A stretch of DNA of 64,000 nucleotides, from positions 11,692,501-11,756,500 of the forward strand of contig JAMPIT010000484.1 of the NCBI GenBank assembly GCA_026261815.1, written 5' to 3'. Position numbers and translations under genes: made by a program. Source of the DNA: Monarcha castaneiventris obscurior (taxonomy: Eukaryota; Chordata; Aves; Passeriformes; Monarchidae). The notes below the pieces were generated by a model. That model made no database searches. It was given only the letters and a program-made list of their open reading frames with translations, and had not been told where the DNA came from. This document shows, one piece after another, positions 1-14,214 of this stretch. The stretch's first letter is position 1. Every line of letters starts with the position of its first letter.

Positions 1-3000
1 GCCTGTGAGATAAGAGATGCCATTGATGTTTCAAGGTGTTCTTATCATAGGCCTTAGTCTGAAACCACACTACTCATCCACACTTTCTCTCCAGCTTGTT
101 GATGAAAATGGAGAATTTTCTTCTGCTGTTACCAGTCTCTGGAATGCCCCTAGACAAAAGAATTTTTCAGACACATCATTTCCTTTTGTGAATCAAACTC
201 CAACCTCTTAATGTTCAGCAAATAATTTGTTCCAAAGGGACTGTGTTGTATGTGATCGTAATTACATTTGGGTTTTAATAATCATAAACACTCCTGTTTT
301 CTAAGAACCAGCTAAACTGATTTCCAAATAATTTAGTTTGAATGGCATGTTTTGTGTTTGTGCAGCATCTTCTCCCCCATACGCACTTCTAAAGAAAAAC
401 AAACAATGTATTTAAAAAAAAAAAAAGCAAGTGTGGGGTAAAAAAAAAACCTTGGAGAACTTTAAAAGACTCTAAACCTGAAAAGGGAGGGTGGGATCAG
501 CTAATTTGTCCCTCTTTTGTATGGTTTATTAAGCCTTTTGTTCTGGAACGCATGGGTTCAGTGGGAAAGCGGTTTTTGATATATAATGTATTTACTTTTG
601 CTAATTAATTAAAGCAGTATTCATATGAAAATGCCGACTGATAATGGCTTTCACAGCAACAACTGTGTTTTTTAAAGTAGCAACTTTTAATTACAAATTG
701 ACTGGCAGAAATATATAAACCCAAATATTGTTCCACTGATTTCCTTTTAACTGTGTTACTCTTGCTTGATTTATCGGATTAGGGCTTTTCACACATAGTG
801 CATACAAGATATTGTTTTTAATGAGAAATTAAAAGATTACCAACAATACCCATAAACCATTAAAAACACAAACTCTAGATGAATGGTAATTAGACAGAAT
901 GATTTGAGGCTGATAAATTGAAAGCAATTAATGTATTTGTTTGGGATTCTGAAGATAGCTCTGGGTGTTCCAGAAAGCACTGAAGGGTTCAGGTTTGGTG
1001 TGGAATTGCATGTGGAGATACCTTGCACTGCTTCAGGTGTCCAGGGTACCAGTGGAGAAGCTGCTGACAGGGCTCCACTGGGTTCTGGGAAGGGGGAGAG
1101 GTGAGGAGCTACATGAAGGGGTTTTGTGGGGAGGGCTGAAGGGATGTACCAGGGCAGGTTTTCCTTGGATCAAGCCTTTTCTGTGTTTCACCGTTTTCTT
1201 TGACATAACATGAGGGAAAACTTGAGGAGGTAAGGCAGGGGGAAGTGCTGAGGAGAAGCAAACTTTTCTCATCTCTGCTGTGGTTTATCAGGAATGCATC
1301 TTCTGCCCGACTCGAGCAACCCTAAGTCGGTAAAGCTGCACAAGTTGCTCTCTTTTGGGATATGAGGAGGTTGCATTTGTTAATGGTGGCTTCTAACCCC
1401 AGCAAGAGCATCCTGTTTCTATTCTTTCTCTTATTCTTGGCAAAGCAAATGTTTTGGGATTCTGTTTCAGCAAAAGGAAGTACTCTCGGGTGGTGATGCC
1501 TTTTGATATTTTTCCTTGTACTTGGGTCTAGAACAGAGCTCACCATGATTTCCCATCTCAGGAGAATTTTTCAGCACAAGAGAAATAGCCAAAAACAAGT
1601 AATCTCCTAAATCAGGATAGTGATGCATCTACTCAAAAATCTTAAAACAAAATAGCCCTCCCCACCATAAAACTTGAAGGCCCAGGTGACATGACCTGAA
1701 TGACTGAAATGTCTAATTTTTGTTTCTGCTATTTTTATTTCAAGTCTTCTCCAAGTATAAATTAAAACATTCAAATGAAGAGTCATGGCAAACAAAAACT
1801 GGAAACCTCTCCCCCATTTTCCCACAAGTCAGGAATACAATCAGCCCTTTCTTACACACATTTTCATTGTGATAATTTGAGATTTCTGATGAGGGGTGGA
1901 GTGTTTTTCATGGAAAAAAAAATTTGACGTGAAATTCTGCAAGTGGAAATCCATCTCCACCACTGGCTTGTCTCTGTTCCAATCCCTCCTTCAGATGTAT
2001 TCCTTCCACAAGGCTTTTCAGTTCTTATCCACTGTAGAAAGAAATGCATTATTTAACAAGGCAGGAGCAAGAGCACAGTGTATGCCCTTCATGTTCTGCC
2101 ATCAGCTGCTGGTATCTTGTTCAGGAAACCAGGTTTTCAAAGTAGCTGGAGTTCTTGAATGCACTTAGCACTTGATGATGGTGGATGCTGAGTTCTTTCG
2201 TAAACCTGGTCATTGCATTCTGAATGAAAGTTGCTGGACTGAACCAGGATGTTTTTCCTGAGTTTTTGCTCCCCCCAAAAAGGTGTTCTCTATGGAAATG
2301 CTGTGGCTTTTTGCATTTTCTTACTTGTCTGTCTCCAAGGTACACTTAAGTCTTGCAGGTTCTCTGAAGCTTACATCTGCAGGAGCCCTGCCATCTCTCC
2401 CCGTGGCTCCATCCCTGTGCAGCACATTGTGGCTCTTGTAGGGTGATTGGTTACAGCTCTTTTCCATCCTACTGGAGTCACAGTTGGCTGCAGAACCAAG
2501 TAGGTCTTTTATCAAGGAGTGTCTTGCTCCCAAGGATGGACTGGACAAGGAACCACTTCACCCAGCAGCCTTACTCTGGGGAACATTTCCTGGGTTGTTG
2601 CTGCTACTGTGAAGTATCATCTTGGGCATTGCATTTCAGTATTTTTTGTTCCTCATGCACTGGTTCAGCCATCAAATTAACAAATAAGGCTCTTGGAGGA
2701 GCCACCTGGGGCCTATTGCAAAAGCTGGATGCCAGTAAAATCCAGTTGTGTGTAGCAAAAGGGAAAAGACCAATAGGAAACAATAACAGAAAAGCTCTGT
2801 TAAAAAGGCATATGGGTACAATGCTGCTGGCCCAGTTAAGGAACCTGTTACATTCAGTAGTGCAATAAAATCCCAAGTAATTGCAAATGAAACTTAATGC
2901 CTTGTAAAAGAGCTCAGCTCCTTTCTCCCATAGCTGCGGCTTTTTGTATGGAAGGCCGGGTCCAGCAGGAGGTGTATTTGTGCTGCACAGCCTCGGGAGG

Positions 3001-3255
3001 CTTTGAGGAAACAGCTGATCAGCTGTGGGCAGTGTGAGGGTTGTTTGAAGTGTTCCAGCCTTTTTGGCCAGCCTGGCCTTCTGCAGGAGGATGTGGAACA
3101 GGGCAGCACACAGGGAATTTGACTCTGACCCTGTGCGTGTGGGATCCAGCATGTTCTGGTCTTCCCACAGGTGCAGGGATCACTTCAGACTGGTGCAGCC
3201 AGGATGCTGCTGAGGTGATGGTTACTTTTTCCTCTGTTTTCAAATCCCTGTGTCC
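1..3255. other. Unannotated noncoding sequence
   Basis: Mixed, moderately AT-rich sequence with no exon-like signal that I trust. An A-run lies at about 413-426. Open frames such as the one at 2443-2868 and its opposite-strand partner at 2604-3152 show no recognisable domain, no coding-type base periodicity and no good splice context. I treat the stretch as intronic or intergenic. Confidence 0.6.
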
Positions 3256-3273
3256 CATCATCATCATCATCAT
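3256..3273. repeat. (CAT)6 microsatellite
   Basis: Six perfect CAT units are read directly from the sequence, in otherwise unique DNA. Confidence 0.9.
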
Positions 3274-3274
3274 C

Positions 3275-6200
3275 CTGACTAGAGCAGTGGGCTCAAAAGC
3301 CCTGCAAAAGCAAGGCAGAGAAGCCCTCCTAACATTACTTGTGTGCATATTCGTTCTGGGCTTTTATCCAGACTTTTTCCTGAGTTTTTACAGCACATGA
3401 TTCTTGCCTGCTTCAAGAAAACCCCATTTATTTGGGGAAAGAAAAGAGACTTAGTGGTTCTGCTCTTTATTACAGATTTTGTATCGTAACAGTTTCTTTA
3501 AGTCATAGGGCTAAATCCTGATTGTCTTTCCTCAGGTCTCAAGTCAAACTTCCTTTATGTGAATAAGAAATATGTAGGAGGAGGGGATTTGCAGCACCAG
3601 GCTTTCCAGTGAGGATAGTGATATTTTTTATTGTTTAGTGTCTGGTCTTTGGGAATTAAATAACTGCTTGAGAATTTTAACTTCATTTCAAAGGCATGTT
3701 TCTAGTCCTGTGTGAAGTCCACTCCCCCACGCACCTCCCCAAGTAATTTGAAAGTGTGATTTCGTTATGCCTGAAAGACTCAGGATCCAAAAGGCAGAGA
3801 AAAACAACCCAAAGCTGATTGTTATTAAAAACAAACACCACCATCCCCTCCCCAAACTGATGGTATTTGAATTCCTGGGTTTGCATTGCTGGTTTTGGGC
3901 CAAGGGAGAGGAAGGCAGGTAGAAGCCTGACTTGCATTAGAACAGAGAAGCAAGAACCTGGTGGTTTGCTCACAAATGGCCTGAGCCTGTTAAGCCTGGT
4001 GTGTGAGTGCCTGCAAAATGGTGTGAGCAAGGACCGAGTGAGAGCCGTGGTGGGAAATACCAGCCCTTGGAGAATCCTTCCTGCTTCCACATACTTCTCT
4101 CATTTTTCAGTCCTGCAAAGTATGATATCTCCTCCTTCTCCTTTATTAATCAGGTTTTCATTTAAACTGCAATGCTTTGTTTCCCCACACGATTAGCTAT
4201 TGTAGGTAAATAAAGCAGGAATGGCCCTTTTGAGTTCAAATGATGGTTCTAGCTGCCCACACAGTTGAAAATCTGCAGTGTCCTTCTTTCCCGGCATGAG
4301 CTAGCAGAAGTCATGGGGTGCACTCTGAGAAATAGCCCCTGCTTTCTTTATTGTTGTTCTTTCCTTCCTCTGATGGCATGAGTCAGGGGCACTGTCAGTC
4401 TCTGAACCAACAGTGTCTCCTTTTCAGCAATTAATCTGCCCGTTTCATTGTTTGGCTGAGCTCTGGCATGCTCTAAGGTTTGTCTTAGCTCTCTGTAGTT
4501 GACAATAAAGGGGCAAATTTCTGAAATTCTAGGAAGATTTCTAGAGAAACTTCCTTTCCTCTTCCCCCTCCCCCCCCCACCTAAAGGAAGCAACCTCCTG
4601 CAAACTCATCAGCCCGTTTCTTTTCTTACAGGGTTAGGGCTGGCATCCTTTGTTAACTTCCTGCATAACCATGGGTTTGACTTGGCTTCTCTCAATGTTC
4701 TTGCTGAAATTGGTCCAACACTTTATCCTCACATCCACCCACGCATGTGAATTCCTCAGTGTCATAAGTTGGTTAGGATCCATGTAAGTCATGGCATCTC
4801 TTCGTCTTTACCCCTGCATCCACCCCTGTGAAAAATGTGTGGAGTTTGAAGTGGAGGCAAATGCGAATAGATACAAGGTGGGGATATGGAACTAAGAAGG
4901 GAGGACACAGAAGACAGAGTCTGTGGAGTTTATTAGGCCATTTCAATAATGAAGTGCAAGACTGTCACTTTAAAGCTGGATGTGGAAACTGCTGAGCCAA
5001 CAGAGGGGTTTGTATTGACTTCAGTGAACTCTGGATCAGTCCCTTCAAAAGCACCGAGGAATATGGACCTAATCAGGTGATGCCACTGTGGCAAAAGATA
5101 AGGCCTAACATCTATGTAGGACCCTAAATAAGACTTCGGGTCTTTCAGAAGTGCTCCTTAGGAAAGGGACAGATCCTATACTCAGGGAGGATTGCAGCAG
5201 TCTGAGACCAGTGCTTTGGAAACTCTCTTCTCTTGGCTAAATGAGAATACCTTGCATTTTCAAATCTGGTTCTAGTTGTAGGTGTTGAATGAGTGAAAGT
5301 CTATTTCTGAACAAATTTTTAAAGACTGCCTCCCCTTTCACATCAAAACTGAAATTTTCAAGTTCCTTCAGCTTTTAGGGCTACACGTACCCACAGTCAA
5401 GGACTTAGGAGGATCACTGATGGGAAGTGAAAAAAAAAATTCAGACAAAAATTGTGTGGATATTTAAATCAAGGATAGGGACATTTGAGACGATTCTAAA
5501 AATGGCAGGCAAGCCAGCAGTTTCGCCACCAGATCTTGGTTTGAACTCTGAAACCCCAGCAAAGTTGGGGTATGTGATCCCAAGACTGGGGTTGTCTAAA
5601 CACGGAAATCACTCAGAACTCAAGTCAGCAGAAATGTATGTAAAGGCACTGAATAAATGCAGCAGTCATGGAGAGCTAATCTCCCCACCCAGAGCTCTGG
5701 AGTTCTCAGTATGCAACCATTATCATCTAAAATATTACGTGTCCTGTTGCAGCCTGGATTTGGTCTCCTTGCCTGTGGATTAGACATAAGGAATATAAAA
5801 CAAAATACATGCACAAAACCCTTGTGTTTCCTTTGCAAAATCAGGCTGTGCACATAGCTAATTCTTTTCATATTAATCTACACTTACAACCCGATAACAA
5901 GCTACAGCTTTCTTCTAACCAGGCTTGATTAAATTTGGAAGATTTCTTCCCAACAGGAGAACCCTTTCTGCTTTCATGCAGTAAACATGATTTTGTGCTT
6001 TCTGTATTTCCCTTTTTTTTATTTCAGGAATTCTTTTTTTCCCCCTATTATTATTATTATGAATAAGCTAGTTTTAAATCAATTTCAACAGCTGGAATTA
6101 ATTTTCCTGTTACTGACTCTTCACTTGGGCCTGTCACAGAGCGGGAGGCTTTCTATTAGCATAAACATAACTGAAAGCTCTGGAATTTGCATTAATGTAC

Positions 6201-6886
6201 TTTTAACAAGTTGACAGTCTTTTGGCAAACGCTCCTGAGATCTGAGAAGCAAGGGAAAAAAAGACTGTATTATACCTTACACTGGCCGGATTGTAAGAAG
6301 CTGTCAGGTAAAACCTCAGGTTTCTTTTTCTACTACAAAAATATGGGACAAAATATCCACTCATAAGCAGGTGCACATATCTGACAATTTTGCAAAGTCC
6401 GTACTGCCTCCCTCCTAGTCCCTGGAAGAGCCTGCTCCCAGCTTGGGAACAAGCTGTTTTATTGTTATTTAATGGATGTGGAACTTGCACAAAGGGTGGA
6501 GGTGCTGAGCAAAATATTTTACAAAGCTTTTAAAGGGTCTCAAGAAATGTATATTTTGGTGACAGGAGCATGGACCCTTTGAAAAGTGATCCAAACTCTG
6601 CTAAATAAATTGGTAAGTGTGCCAAATAAAAGGTAGTCCTGCAAGCTCCTTATTACCATAGGGTAGGCATTTAAGAGGATTCAGCATGGCAGTTTGGCCA
6701 GCAGATGACAAAATCAGAAGGGATGACCTGAAGACGGAGATGATGGTTTTCTATGTCTCTGTTTGAACCAAATAATTAAAGTGAGGGTCTTTCCATTTGG
6801 TTACAGCTCCTGCATGGCAAGTGAGTTGTGGTTGAACTTGGCCTTCATTAACCAGAGGAGCCAGAAACTGCTGTTCCTGCCAAATC
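3275..6886. other. Noncoding sequence with a possible ancient repeat
   Basis: No gene is visible. A C-run occurs at 4564-4579. Sequence around 3505-3530 and 4990-5060 resembles an old amniote interspersed repeat (see the separate entry). The remainder is unique, AT-leaning DNA. Confidence 0.55.
4990..5065. repeat. Ancient amniote interspersed repeat, fragment
   Basis: The motif TTGACTTCAGTGAACTCTGG followed by ATCAGTCCC resembles, from memory, an old repeat shared by birds, turtles and crocodilians (a 'TTGACTTCAATGGG...GGATCAGGCCC' type sequence). Similar pieces occur near 39310 and 44285. The family name is not certain; a very old CR1 or SINE relative is possible. Confidence 0.35.
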
Positions 6887-7000
6887 ATAGAATCATTTAA
6901 ATTGGAAAAGACCTCTAATATCTTTGAGTCCAACCTCTGGCTGATCACTACCTTGCCAACCAGACCATGGCACTAAGTTCCAAATGACATGGCAGTAGCA
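6887..7000 (-). mobile_element. CR1 LINE 3' end, truncated
   Basis: The plus strand reads AATCATAGAATCATTTAAAT, then a GGAAAAGACCTCTAATATC-like stretch, then GAGTCCAACC. This is the reverse complement of the avian CR1 3' terminal region, so the element lies on the minus strand with its 3' end at the low coordinate. Similarity fades after about 7000. This is a typical 5'-truncated insertion of about 110 bp with no coding capacity. Family assignment is from recalled consensus. Confidence 0.8.
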
Positions 7001-10000
7001 GCAGGGCCTGAAAGGAAGATGCTTATTAGGAAACCTGGGGTTGATGACATTTGGCTGAACTCCGCTGGCTCTGCAGTCAGTGTGCAGAAGTAACTGGGCT
7101 GCTGCTGCGTTGGTGTGGGCAACCAAGGGTCTGGTCTGTGCACCCCTGCCTGCTAGAATGGACTCTGCCATGGCCTGAAGCTAAGAGTTAACTGAGTCCC
7201 TGCACTGCAGCCTTCAGGTGTATGGGTAGGAAGCCTCTGAGTAGTTCTGGGTCTCTCAGTTACGTAGATGTTCTGCTTTGTACACCAGTGGAGTTGACAT
7301 GTATTTTTAAAGAATGCAATGTGTTTCCACCAATTACTTAGAATAAATGTGTTACAGCATTTGCAAAAACTGTGCAAGCCAACATCAAATTTGTATATGT
7401 TTCCACTTACACTAGAAAAGGAGGCAGGAGAAAATATTTGGGCTGCAGATCAGACTTATATCAGCTGCCATGGGAATAAAAGAAATACTGAGAATTGAGG
7501 GAATCCTTTAAACTACAGAATTTTTAAATTGAGTTCTTATTTGACTGTTTATTTAGGCCCTACATTAAGACAAAAATGTGTGTTTAGCCAGCTCCTCCTG
7601 CTGGACCCAGAGCAACTATTAGGGCTTATTTCCATAGAAATATTGCTGATTCTGGCCCCAGAACAGAGAAGAAGGAGGCCTGGGAGAGCTGCTGTGCTCT
7701 GTGGCACTGGGCTCACTCTGCGGCCTGAGGCTCGAGCAGCCCCCTTGCAGTTTGGCAAATGGAGGCCAGCTTTATGTTTACATGGCAAAGCCGCTGCCAG
7801 TGGTTTGGCAAGGCTGTGGTACTTGTCTGCTCCAGGCTTTGTTCCTGGGTTTGTCTCTTGAGTTTGGAGAGACCAAAATGGTACCCCTTTGGTCTGGAAA
7901 CTATGACTCGATCTGGCCGGCACAGGAGCGATATGACGCAGCTTACAGTACGGGAACTGTCTCACTGCTGGGAAAAGTCACTGAAAGGTCTGCTAGTTAA
8001 TTAGCAGGGGGATTGTAAATAGCTAAAACCTGACTGAATTCCTCTGTCAGCTCAGGACAGGATCCTCCTGCCACTCCTCTTCCTGCCTCTTCGCTCTTTG
8101 ACCACAGTCGGTTATTCTGGAGATAAATTTTCCTCTCACAGCTTCTGCTCCAGTCACTACTATGGCTCACTGTGGCTGTTAGCTGTTCCCTCTAGGAAAA
8201 GAAGAAACTCAGTGCTGTGGAAGAGCAGTATTCTCTCAGTCTCCTTCACACCCTTTGCAGTTTTTCCATTTCCCAGGGAAAGGCTGAGAGCAGAGGCAGC
8301 CTGTCCAGTGCTGCTTGACTTGGATGCTGCTGTCCTCTCTTGCTTCAGCTGATGGAAAGCACTTGAGGTAGATCTGCCTCAGCTGTGGCTGAATCACATA
8401 ACTTTTCTGAGTCAATCTGCCTGTGTACTTATGGCTACACAGAGCCTGGTGGAGGTTCCTCATCTAGCCAACAACCACAGCCCATGGCAGACTGGGTGGT
8501 GTAGAGATACCTTGGTGATATCTTCATCATTGACCAGTGCACAGGGCCAGACCACTGGAGTAGGGAGTAGGACACTTCTTCATTCAAGCCTCCAGACCCT
8601 AAGGCTATGAAATCAACAAGCCTTCTAGAAGGTTTATTTCCTTCTTCTTCAGACAGATTCAAGAGCCCCTGGAGGAAACCTGTGTTGGTATAGGCAGTGC
8701 ACCCTGGCTGAAAATGCATCAGAACATCACACATCTAACAATTGTGTGTCCTCCTTTGATAAAAAGAAGACATTTCTCCTCTTTCACATGAAGATATTTT
8801 CCCTACGTGCCAACCCAATCCCTTCCAATTGCATGAGCTCAGAAATCATCCCAAATGCAGTCTAAAAGTAAGTTGGGAGCAGGCATCAGCAACGTGTTTG
8901 TGGAGAGAGAAGCTATCCCAAGGAGGGGCCCAGTGCCTACACCAGCATTGCCTTCACTGGCCTCAACAGAGGGGCTTGTGTGAGCCAGCACTGACAGCAC
9001 CAGGACCTTGGTCAGGGTGTGAGCTCTGGGCTGGGAGGACTTTGCAACGATGGGAAGAAGAGTGTGGGAGGGGAAAAGGGAAGAGTAGTTTGGTTTAGAG
9101 ATACTGTCCACAGTGCTGATTCACTGGGCTAATCGGATCTTGGTGGCATTTTCCCCCTGGTATCTGCTCTGTGCGTCTGTCACTGTTTTTGAGAATTTAT
9201 CTTTCTCATCAGAGCTTGGGTTTTTTGTTGGGTTTTTTCCTCTCTTCATTCAATGCCTGTTAGAGGAAAATCTTTGAAAACAAGATGTCCTTTTCTTCAG
9301 AGCTCTGTTTGGTAGATCAGAGCTGTGATAAAGTCTCTTCTCATGTTGATTTCCAAGGAACATGGGTGCCCCATGGGCAGTGGCCAGCCAGTGCTACCTA
9401 CAGCCTCTGCTGAATTCTCTTTTTTTTTTGATAGAAGTTCTCAGTCATCCAATCTCTAAAGCTTATTTCAGGGCTATGCAGCAAAGGCTGTTGAAGCATG
9501 CCCTGTGGCATAGACCCTGTGGGCAAGGGTCTGGAGTCATTCCTTATGTGACCCTATCAAATGTGGGAAGTGGCAGACTGTGATTGAATGGGCAGCTCTA
9601 ATGGGGTTGGAGATGCAGAGGAGCACTGCCTTGCCTGGTCCCTATCCTCCCAGAGAAAAAGCCTAATGACAAATAGCTGAGAAGTTTCTATTACAGTTCA
9701 GGTTCTGGTACAGCTGCTGGAGAGGTTTGAGCAACACTTGTGGAGCTCCACTGTGTCCTGTACGGATTGAGGTGAAGCCGTGAGCTAAGTTGAGCTTGTG
9801 ATGACCAGTGTGCCAAACCTCTGAAATCTGCAGATTAGGAAAAAAGGGTTAAAGTCTTGGTTATTATCTGCCAGCTGAAAAGTCCCCTCCAACCCCTGTT
9901 GTATCTGTTTAGCTGAGCACAGCCTGAGAGGGGGGCTGCTCGGGGAGTGCCTGATAAAAGAACTTCAGCTGCGCAAAACTCCTTCGGTGAGACTTCTCCA

Positions 10001-10295
10001 TAAACATCATCTGTTGTGAATTCAGCCTTGCATGATTGCAGGCAGACATCTGTGTTGATTATGTGGGTTTTCTGGAGGAAAGATTTTAAAATATGGAAAT
10101 GAATGGAGGTATTTGCACAACCGGTTAGCATCAGTTTCATGTTATTATTGAATATATGTCTCAGAGAAGTGCTTGGAGACCTTAGGTCAGATTAGGGCTT
10201 CACTGAACAAGGTACAGAATATGCCTGAGGAGATACACCTTGCTACAAATAGCTTGAGACAGTCCCAGCCAGGGCAGACAACTGAGCAGAGGGAG
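7001..10295. other. Unannotated noncoding sequence
   Basis: Unique sequence of mixed composition. Open frames on both strands near 7549-7965, 8435-8734 and 8829-9111 overlap each other and carry no recognised domain. A T/G-rich low-complexity tract sits near 9215-9240. Confidence 0.55.
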
Positions 10296-10410
10296 GGCGA
10301 GCGTGAGGGGTAAGGTGACCTGCTCAGGGCTGCGTGCAAGAACGTAGGAACAAAGCTGGGCCAGGCTGCAGCTCTTCTGGCTCTGCCCAGTCCTCAAACA
10401 CTGCTGTGCC
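10295..10410 (-). mobile_element. MIR-like SINE fragment, very diverged
   Basis: The string AGGTGACCTGCTCAGGGCTG followed by AGCTGGGCCAGG fits the reverse complement of the MIR core ('AAGTGACTTGCCCAAGGTCACACAG...GCAGAGCTGGG'). The match is gapped and eroded, so the ends are approximate and a chance resemblance is possible. Confidence 0.35.
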
Positions 10411-13400
10411 CCCAGGCTTATGTGAGCAAATGACAAATAAGAATAGCCCTGTAAATCAGTGATAATATTGCTATAGCTCTCTCTGTGGTGTTTTTACCAT
10501 CCTTCTCATGATGTCTGCCTTGCACCCTGAGATTTTGAGGAGATAGATGCTGGCGGTTTTAAGGATAAAGCATGATGCTAGTGTTACACCTTTTCTGCAT
10601 TCAGAAGGAAGGGACAATAAGAAAAATGTTCTTGTTTAAGAAATATCAAAACTCAGAGTGGTCTCAAGAGCGTATATTAGGTTATAGGTCTGTATAAATC
10701 AACACATCTGCTTGTAGAAATTCAATAACTTGGGATGAGGCAGTGAAAGGAGATCAAATACAATTTTAGGTGTAGATGTAGGCTCTTCTGATCTGGTTTA
10801 GCACCATTTGGTTGAGATTTGGGTGTGAGTGAAAATCAGAATCCTCCTTCTCTAGAGCTGATGTTTTCTGCATTTCAATTTCTACCATCTTGAACATTGT
10901 TAATGTAGGAGATCAGATGAGGGTCATGACCATCACAACAGTATTACCAATGGGGCTGGTTTGGGACCAGCTCCAGCCTGCTTCTTGCAGGCAGGTTCTG
11001 ACACAAGGAGTTGAGCCATGAGATCCAGGCACCAAAAATGTAGACATGCCAGTTGGCAGATGTGTCCCATTATCATGGAGTGACCCTTGTGATGGCTCTG
11101 TTTTTGCTGAGCAACACCATAACCCAAAAGGCTCATATGGAGTTGGGAGTAGGCCACAACCAGGAGCCCTCTCCCATCTCAGGGTGAGAACTCCTTCACA
11201 CAGCTGGCACACTGGCAACAGGACCCCAAACTGAGCATGAGAAGGCTGTCAGAGGGATCCCAGATTAATGTGGCTTCAAGAAAACCTGTCCTCAGCTTCT
11301 GTTTCTTTGTCATCACACAAAACTTCAGAACCTTTCTGTGGTACCAGGATGGCCGTTTGTTATGGTTATCACAACGGTAAAGTTGTCATGGGTAAAAACA
11401 TCCCACTGTCCAGAAACACAAGAAAATAGCATGGGCAAAGGGGCCCATCCTCCACACCCCCCTTCCCCTCATGACTCCTCCACACTCAGGAAGTGGCAAG
11501 GCTGTCCTGTGTGGCCAAAAACAAGGCAAAAGAACCCTAGTGAAAAAGGGAGTTAGGGCTGATTGGTAAGCCAGGCATGGGCACTGAACATCTCTCAAGA
11601 GATAAGTCTCTGATGCTTGATTCTTTTCAGTCCTTTTGGAGGCCGTGATAAGGAGGCGGCAGTTGCTTTGTCAGGGTTACTCACGCTCTTTGTGCAGCGT
11701 GTTCAGTCACTGAACTCGTTCAGATAAGACAAACATCTAAACTCCATTTCCGGAGACACACACCAGTCTTTGCACTCAGGCAATGGTTGTACTGGGGTGG
11801 GCTGCTAGAGACAGGGCTGATGATGAATGCTCGTGAGAAAGATGCTCCATTGTAGCTCATGGTTCCGTGTCTCCTTTGTTTCCCTGGAGCTCCAAAACTG
11901 GAGTCCCAAGTGGTCCAAGTGTCTGGGGTGTTTGGCAAAGGTGGCCACAAGCATCGCAGCAGTGGAGGGGGATGTACTTCTGAAAAACTCACCAACATTC
12001 TGTGTGCTTTGCGCTGAATAAAGCTGGACCCTCCCAAAGTCCGGTCACATCCAGACTCATGTGCATCCCCTTTGCAGGATTTGTGAGACATCAGCCATCA
12101 AAAGAAAACTTGCTGTAGTTAGTGAGTGCTTCAGTTGCTGCTGAAAGGCAGCCACGAGGGAATAGAAACATGATTGATTAAAGAGAACAATGTCTGGACA
12201 CAATTGTTTAGGACAGACAGTGCAAGAAAATAATGTAGGCAACTGGAAACCTGCAGGGAATTCTGTAAGGTGTCAGGATGTGATAAATGCCCGAGGTAGA
12301 AATCAGTCCAGCTGTTACTCAGCACCCTTGCTGCAAGAAGTGCTGGGGCAGCTCTGGTCACTGCAATTGGCTGGAGTTCTTTTCCAAACTCTCACACAAA
12401 GCAAGAGGTTTGTTTGGGGAGCAGCCCTGACTAGAAGGAAGAAGCACTCCCCATTCAGTTACCTTAATTTTTTCAGCTTCTACGCTTTCTCTAGAGGGCA
12501 TCCAAATAAATGCTCATCTTGAGTTTTCCTGAGAACTCAGAGGAGGCTCTCCCTGAACTGAGGAGCAGAATTACATCAAATGGCTGGAGCTGTCCCTGCA
12601 GGAGCAGCAGACTCAGAGCAGTCCTGCTGCCTGGGCAGTGAGGGTTATGGGAAGCTGTGTCTGGGGGTGTTATATTTTCTGTTTTGAGACTTAGCATGAA
12701 AAGGTTGAGATACAGTTTGTGTAGAGACTTCTGGGTGAATGACAGCATCATTTGATTTTTTGTCCTCTTTTTTTGAGGAGATGCCTCATGAAACTGCCAT
12801 CTTACACAGGATGGGTTTATAAGACGAGATGTGAGTAACAGACAGGTGTTACTTGTCCTAAACTGGGCTCCTAGTTGTGTTGTTGTTCTGCACTGAAAAT
12901 GAATCTACTTTATATGCCTCCTGGAAGCCCTGGAGGGAGAGAGACTGCCAAAACTTTGAGAACTTGTTTCATTACTCTGTCCAAATCTCCCCTAAGATCT
13001 CTTTGTGAACAGATTTCACATAGGGAAAAGATTTTCACAAAAAGTCTTCATTCCCCTCCTTAAACAGACTTCCTCTAAAGGCCACCAAGAGAGCTGGGGA
13101 TCTTTAGCACTCACAGGATCTGGTCCACATTGAAAGCACTGTCACCACAGTGTGCCTGGAGGATGTTTGTCCTGGTGACCCTGCACAGTGCTCAGTAGTT
13201 GCATCACTTAGGCATCTAATTGCATTTATAACCCAAGATGCCAGGTATAAGATGCCAATAAATTTTAAAAACCCTGCAATGGAAAGGTTATACTATATAT
13301 TACCAGGCCATTGAGGGTGCAGTTCTGTCAGCACAGGGTTATTCGATTAACTGGGATCCAAGCAATTAGTATGGCAGGGTTTTATTGTTTGGTTTGGGTT

Positions 13401-14214
13401 TTTGCTGGGGTTTTTTTTGTTAATTTCTACTACCAGAGCAAGGATTTAAAGTGTTCCTGAATTTCAGTGCCATTTTTGTTCACTGCCAGTTGCCCAGAGT
13501 AAAATATTAGGCCTAAGGCATGTGCTGGTATCATCCTGCAGTGAACACCAGCAGAAATTCCTGTCCTGAGAGGTGCTTGTTCTGGGATGAATGAATGCAC
13601 ACAGCCCCCCTCTCTTTCCTCGTGTTGCATTGGATTCTCCTTTACAGGTCACCCAGCAGCACTGTGCGATTGTGTGGATTTCCCAGCTTTTCCCAGGCTG
13701 TTTTCTCCGGGGGCTGGGAGCAGTTTTGGCAAGCAGCGACCCAGTCATGGTCCATGACCAAGTGAATTCATGACCTCATGGTTCCCAGTTTTCCCCTGTG
13801 TTCTGCTGATGTGCTGTGCAGACTGGAATAACACAGTCTGTGTGCGGGCAAACCCACAGAGCCCTGCTGTCCTACAGCAGCGTTTCCAGGGTGGAAAGAC
13901 TTCTCTTTCTTTATCTGAATGTACCTGCCCATGTCTGAGCTGGGGGGCACCTGCTGTGCTCAGGCTCCACTGTCCTTCTCTTTCCTCAAGCTTTAATTCC
14001 ACCCTTGCTATCCCCATCCCCAGAGCAGCTGCCTGCGCTGGTGCAAGGGCTGTCTGTGCCCTTCTTGTGGAAGGCAGCTGCCTGCAGCAGGGAGCTCCAA
14101 AAGCTGCCCACGTCCTGAGCAGTGAAACTTTGTTGTTTCAAAGTCACTTTGACCTGAGTGCTGCAGCAAACGTGAACAGCGTCTGCTGCCGCTGTTTCGC
14201 ATGAGGGAGCTGCA
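10411..14214. other. Unannotated noncoding sequence
   Basis: No supported gene. Moderately GC-rich stretches around 11040-11560 and 13560-14200 give overlapping open frames on both strands without domains. A T/G-rich tract occurs at about 13381-13422. Confidence 0.55.

Noticed and set aside
2604..3152. 182-codon minus-strand frame
   Set aside because: Overlaps frames on the opposite strand, has no recognisable motif and looks like chance.
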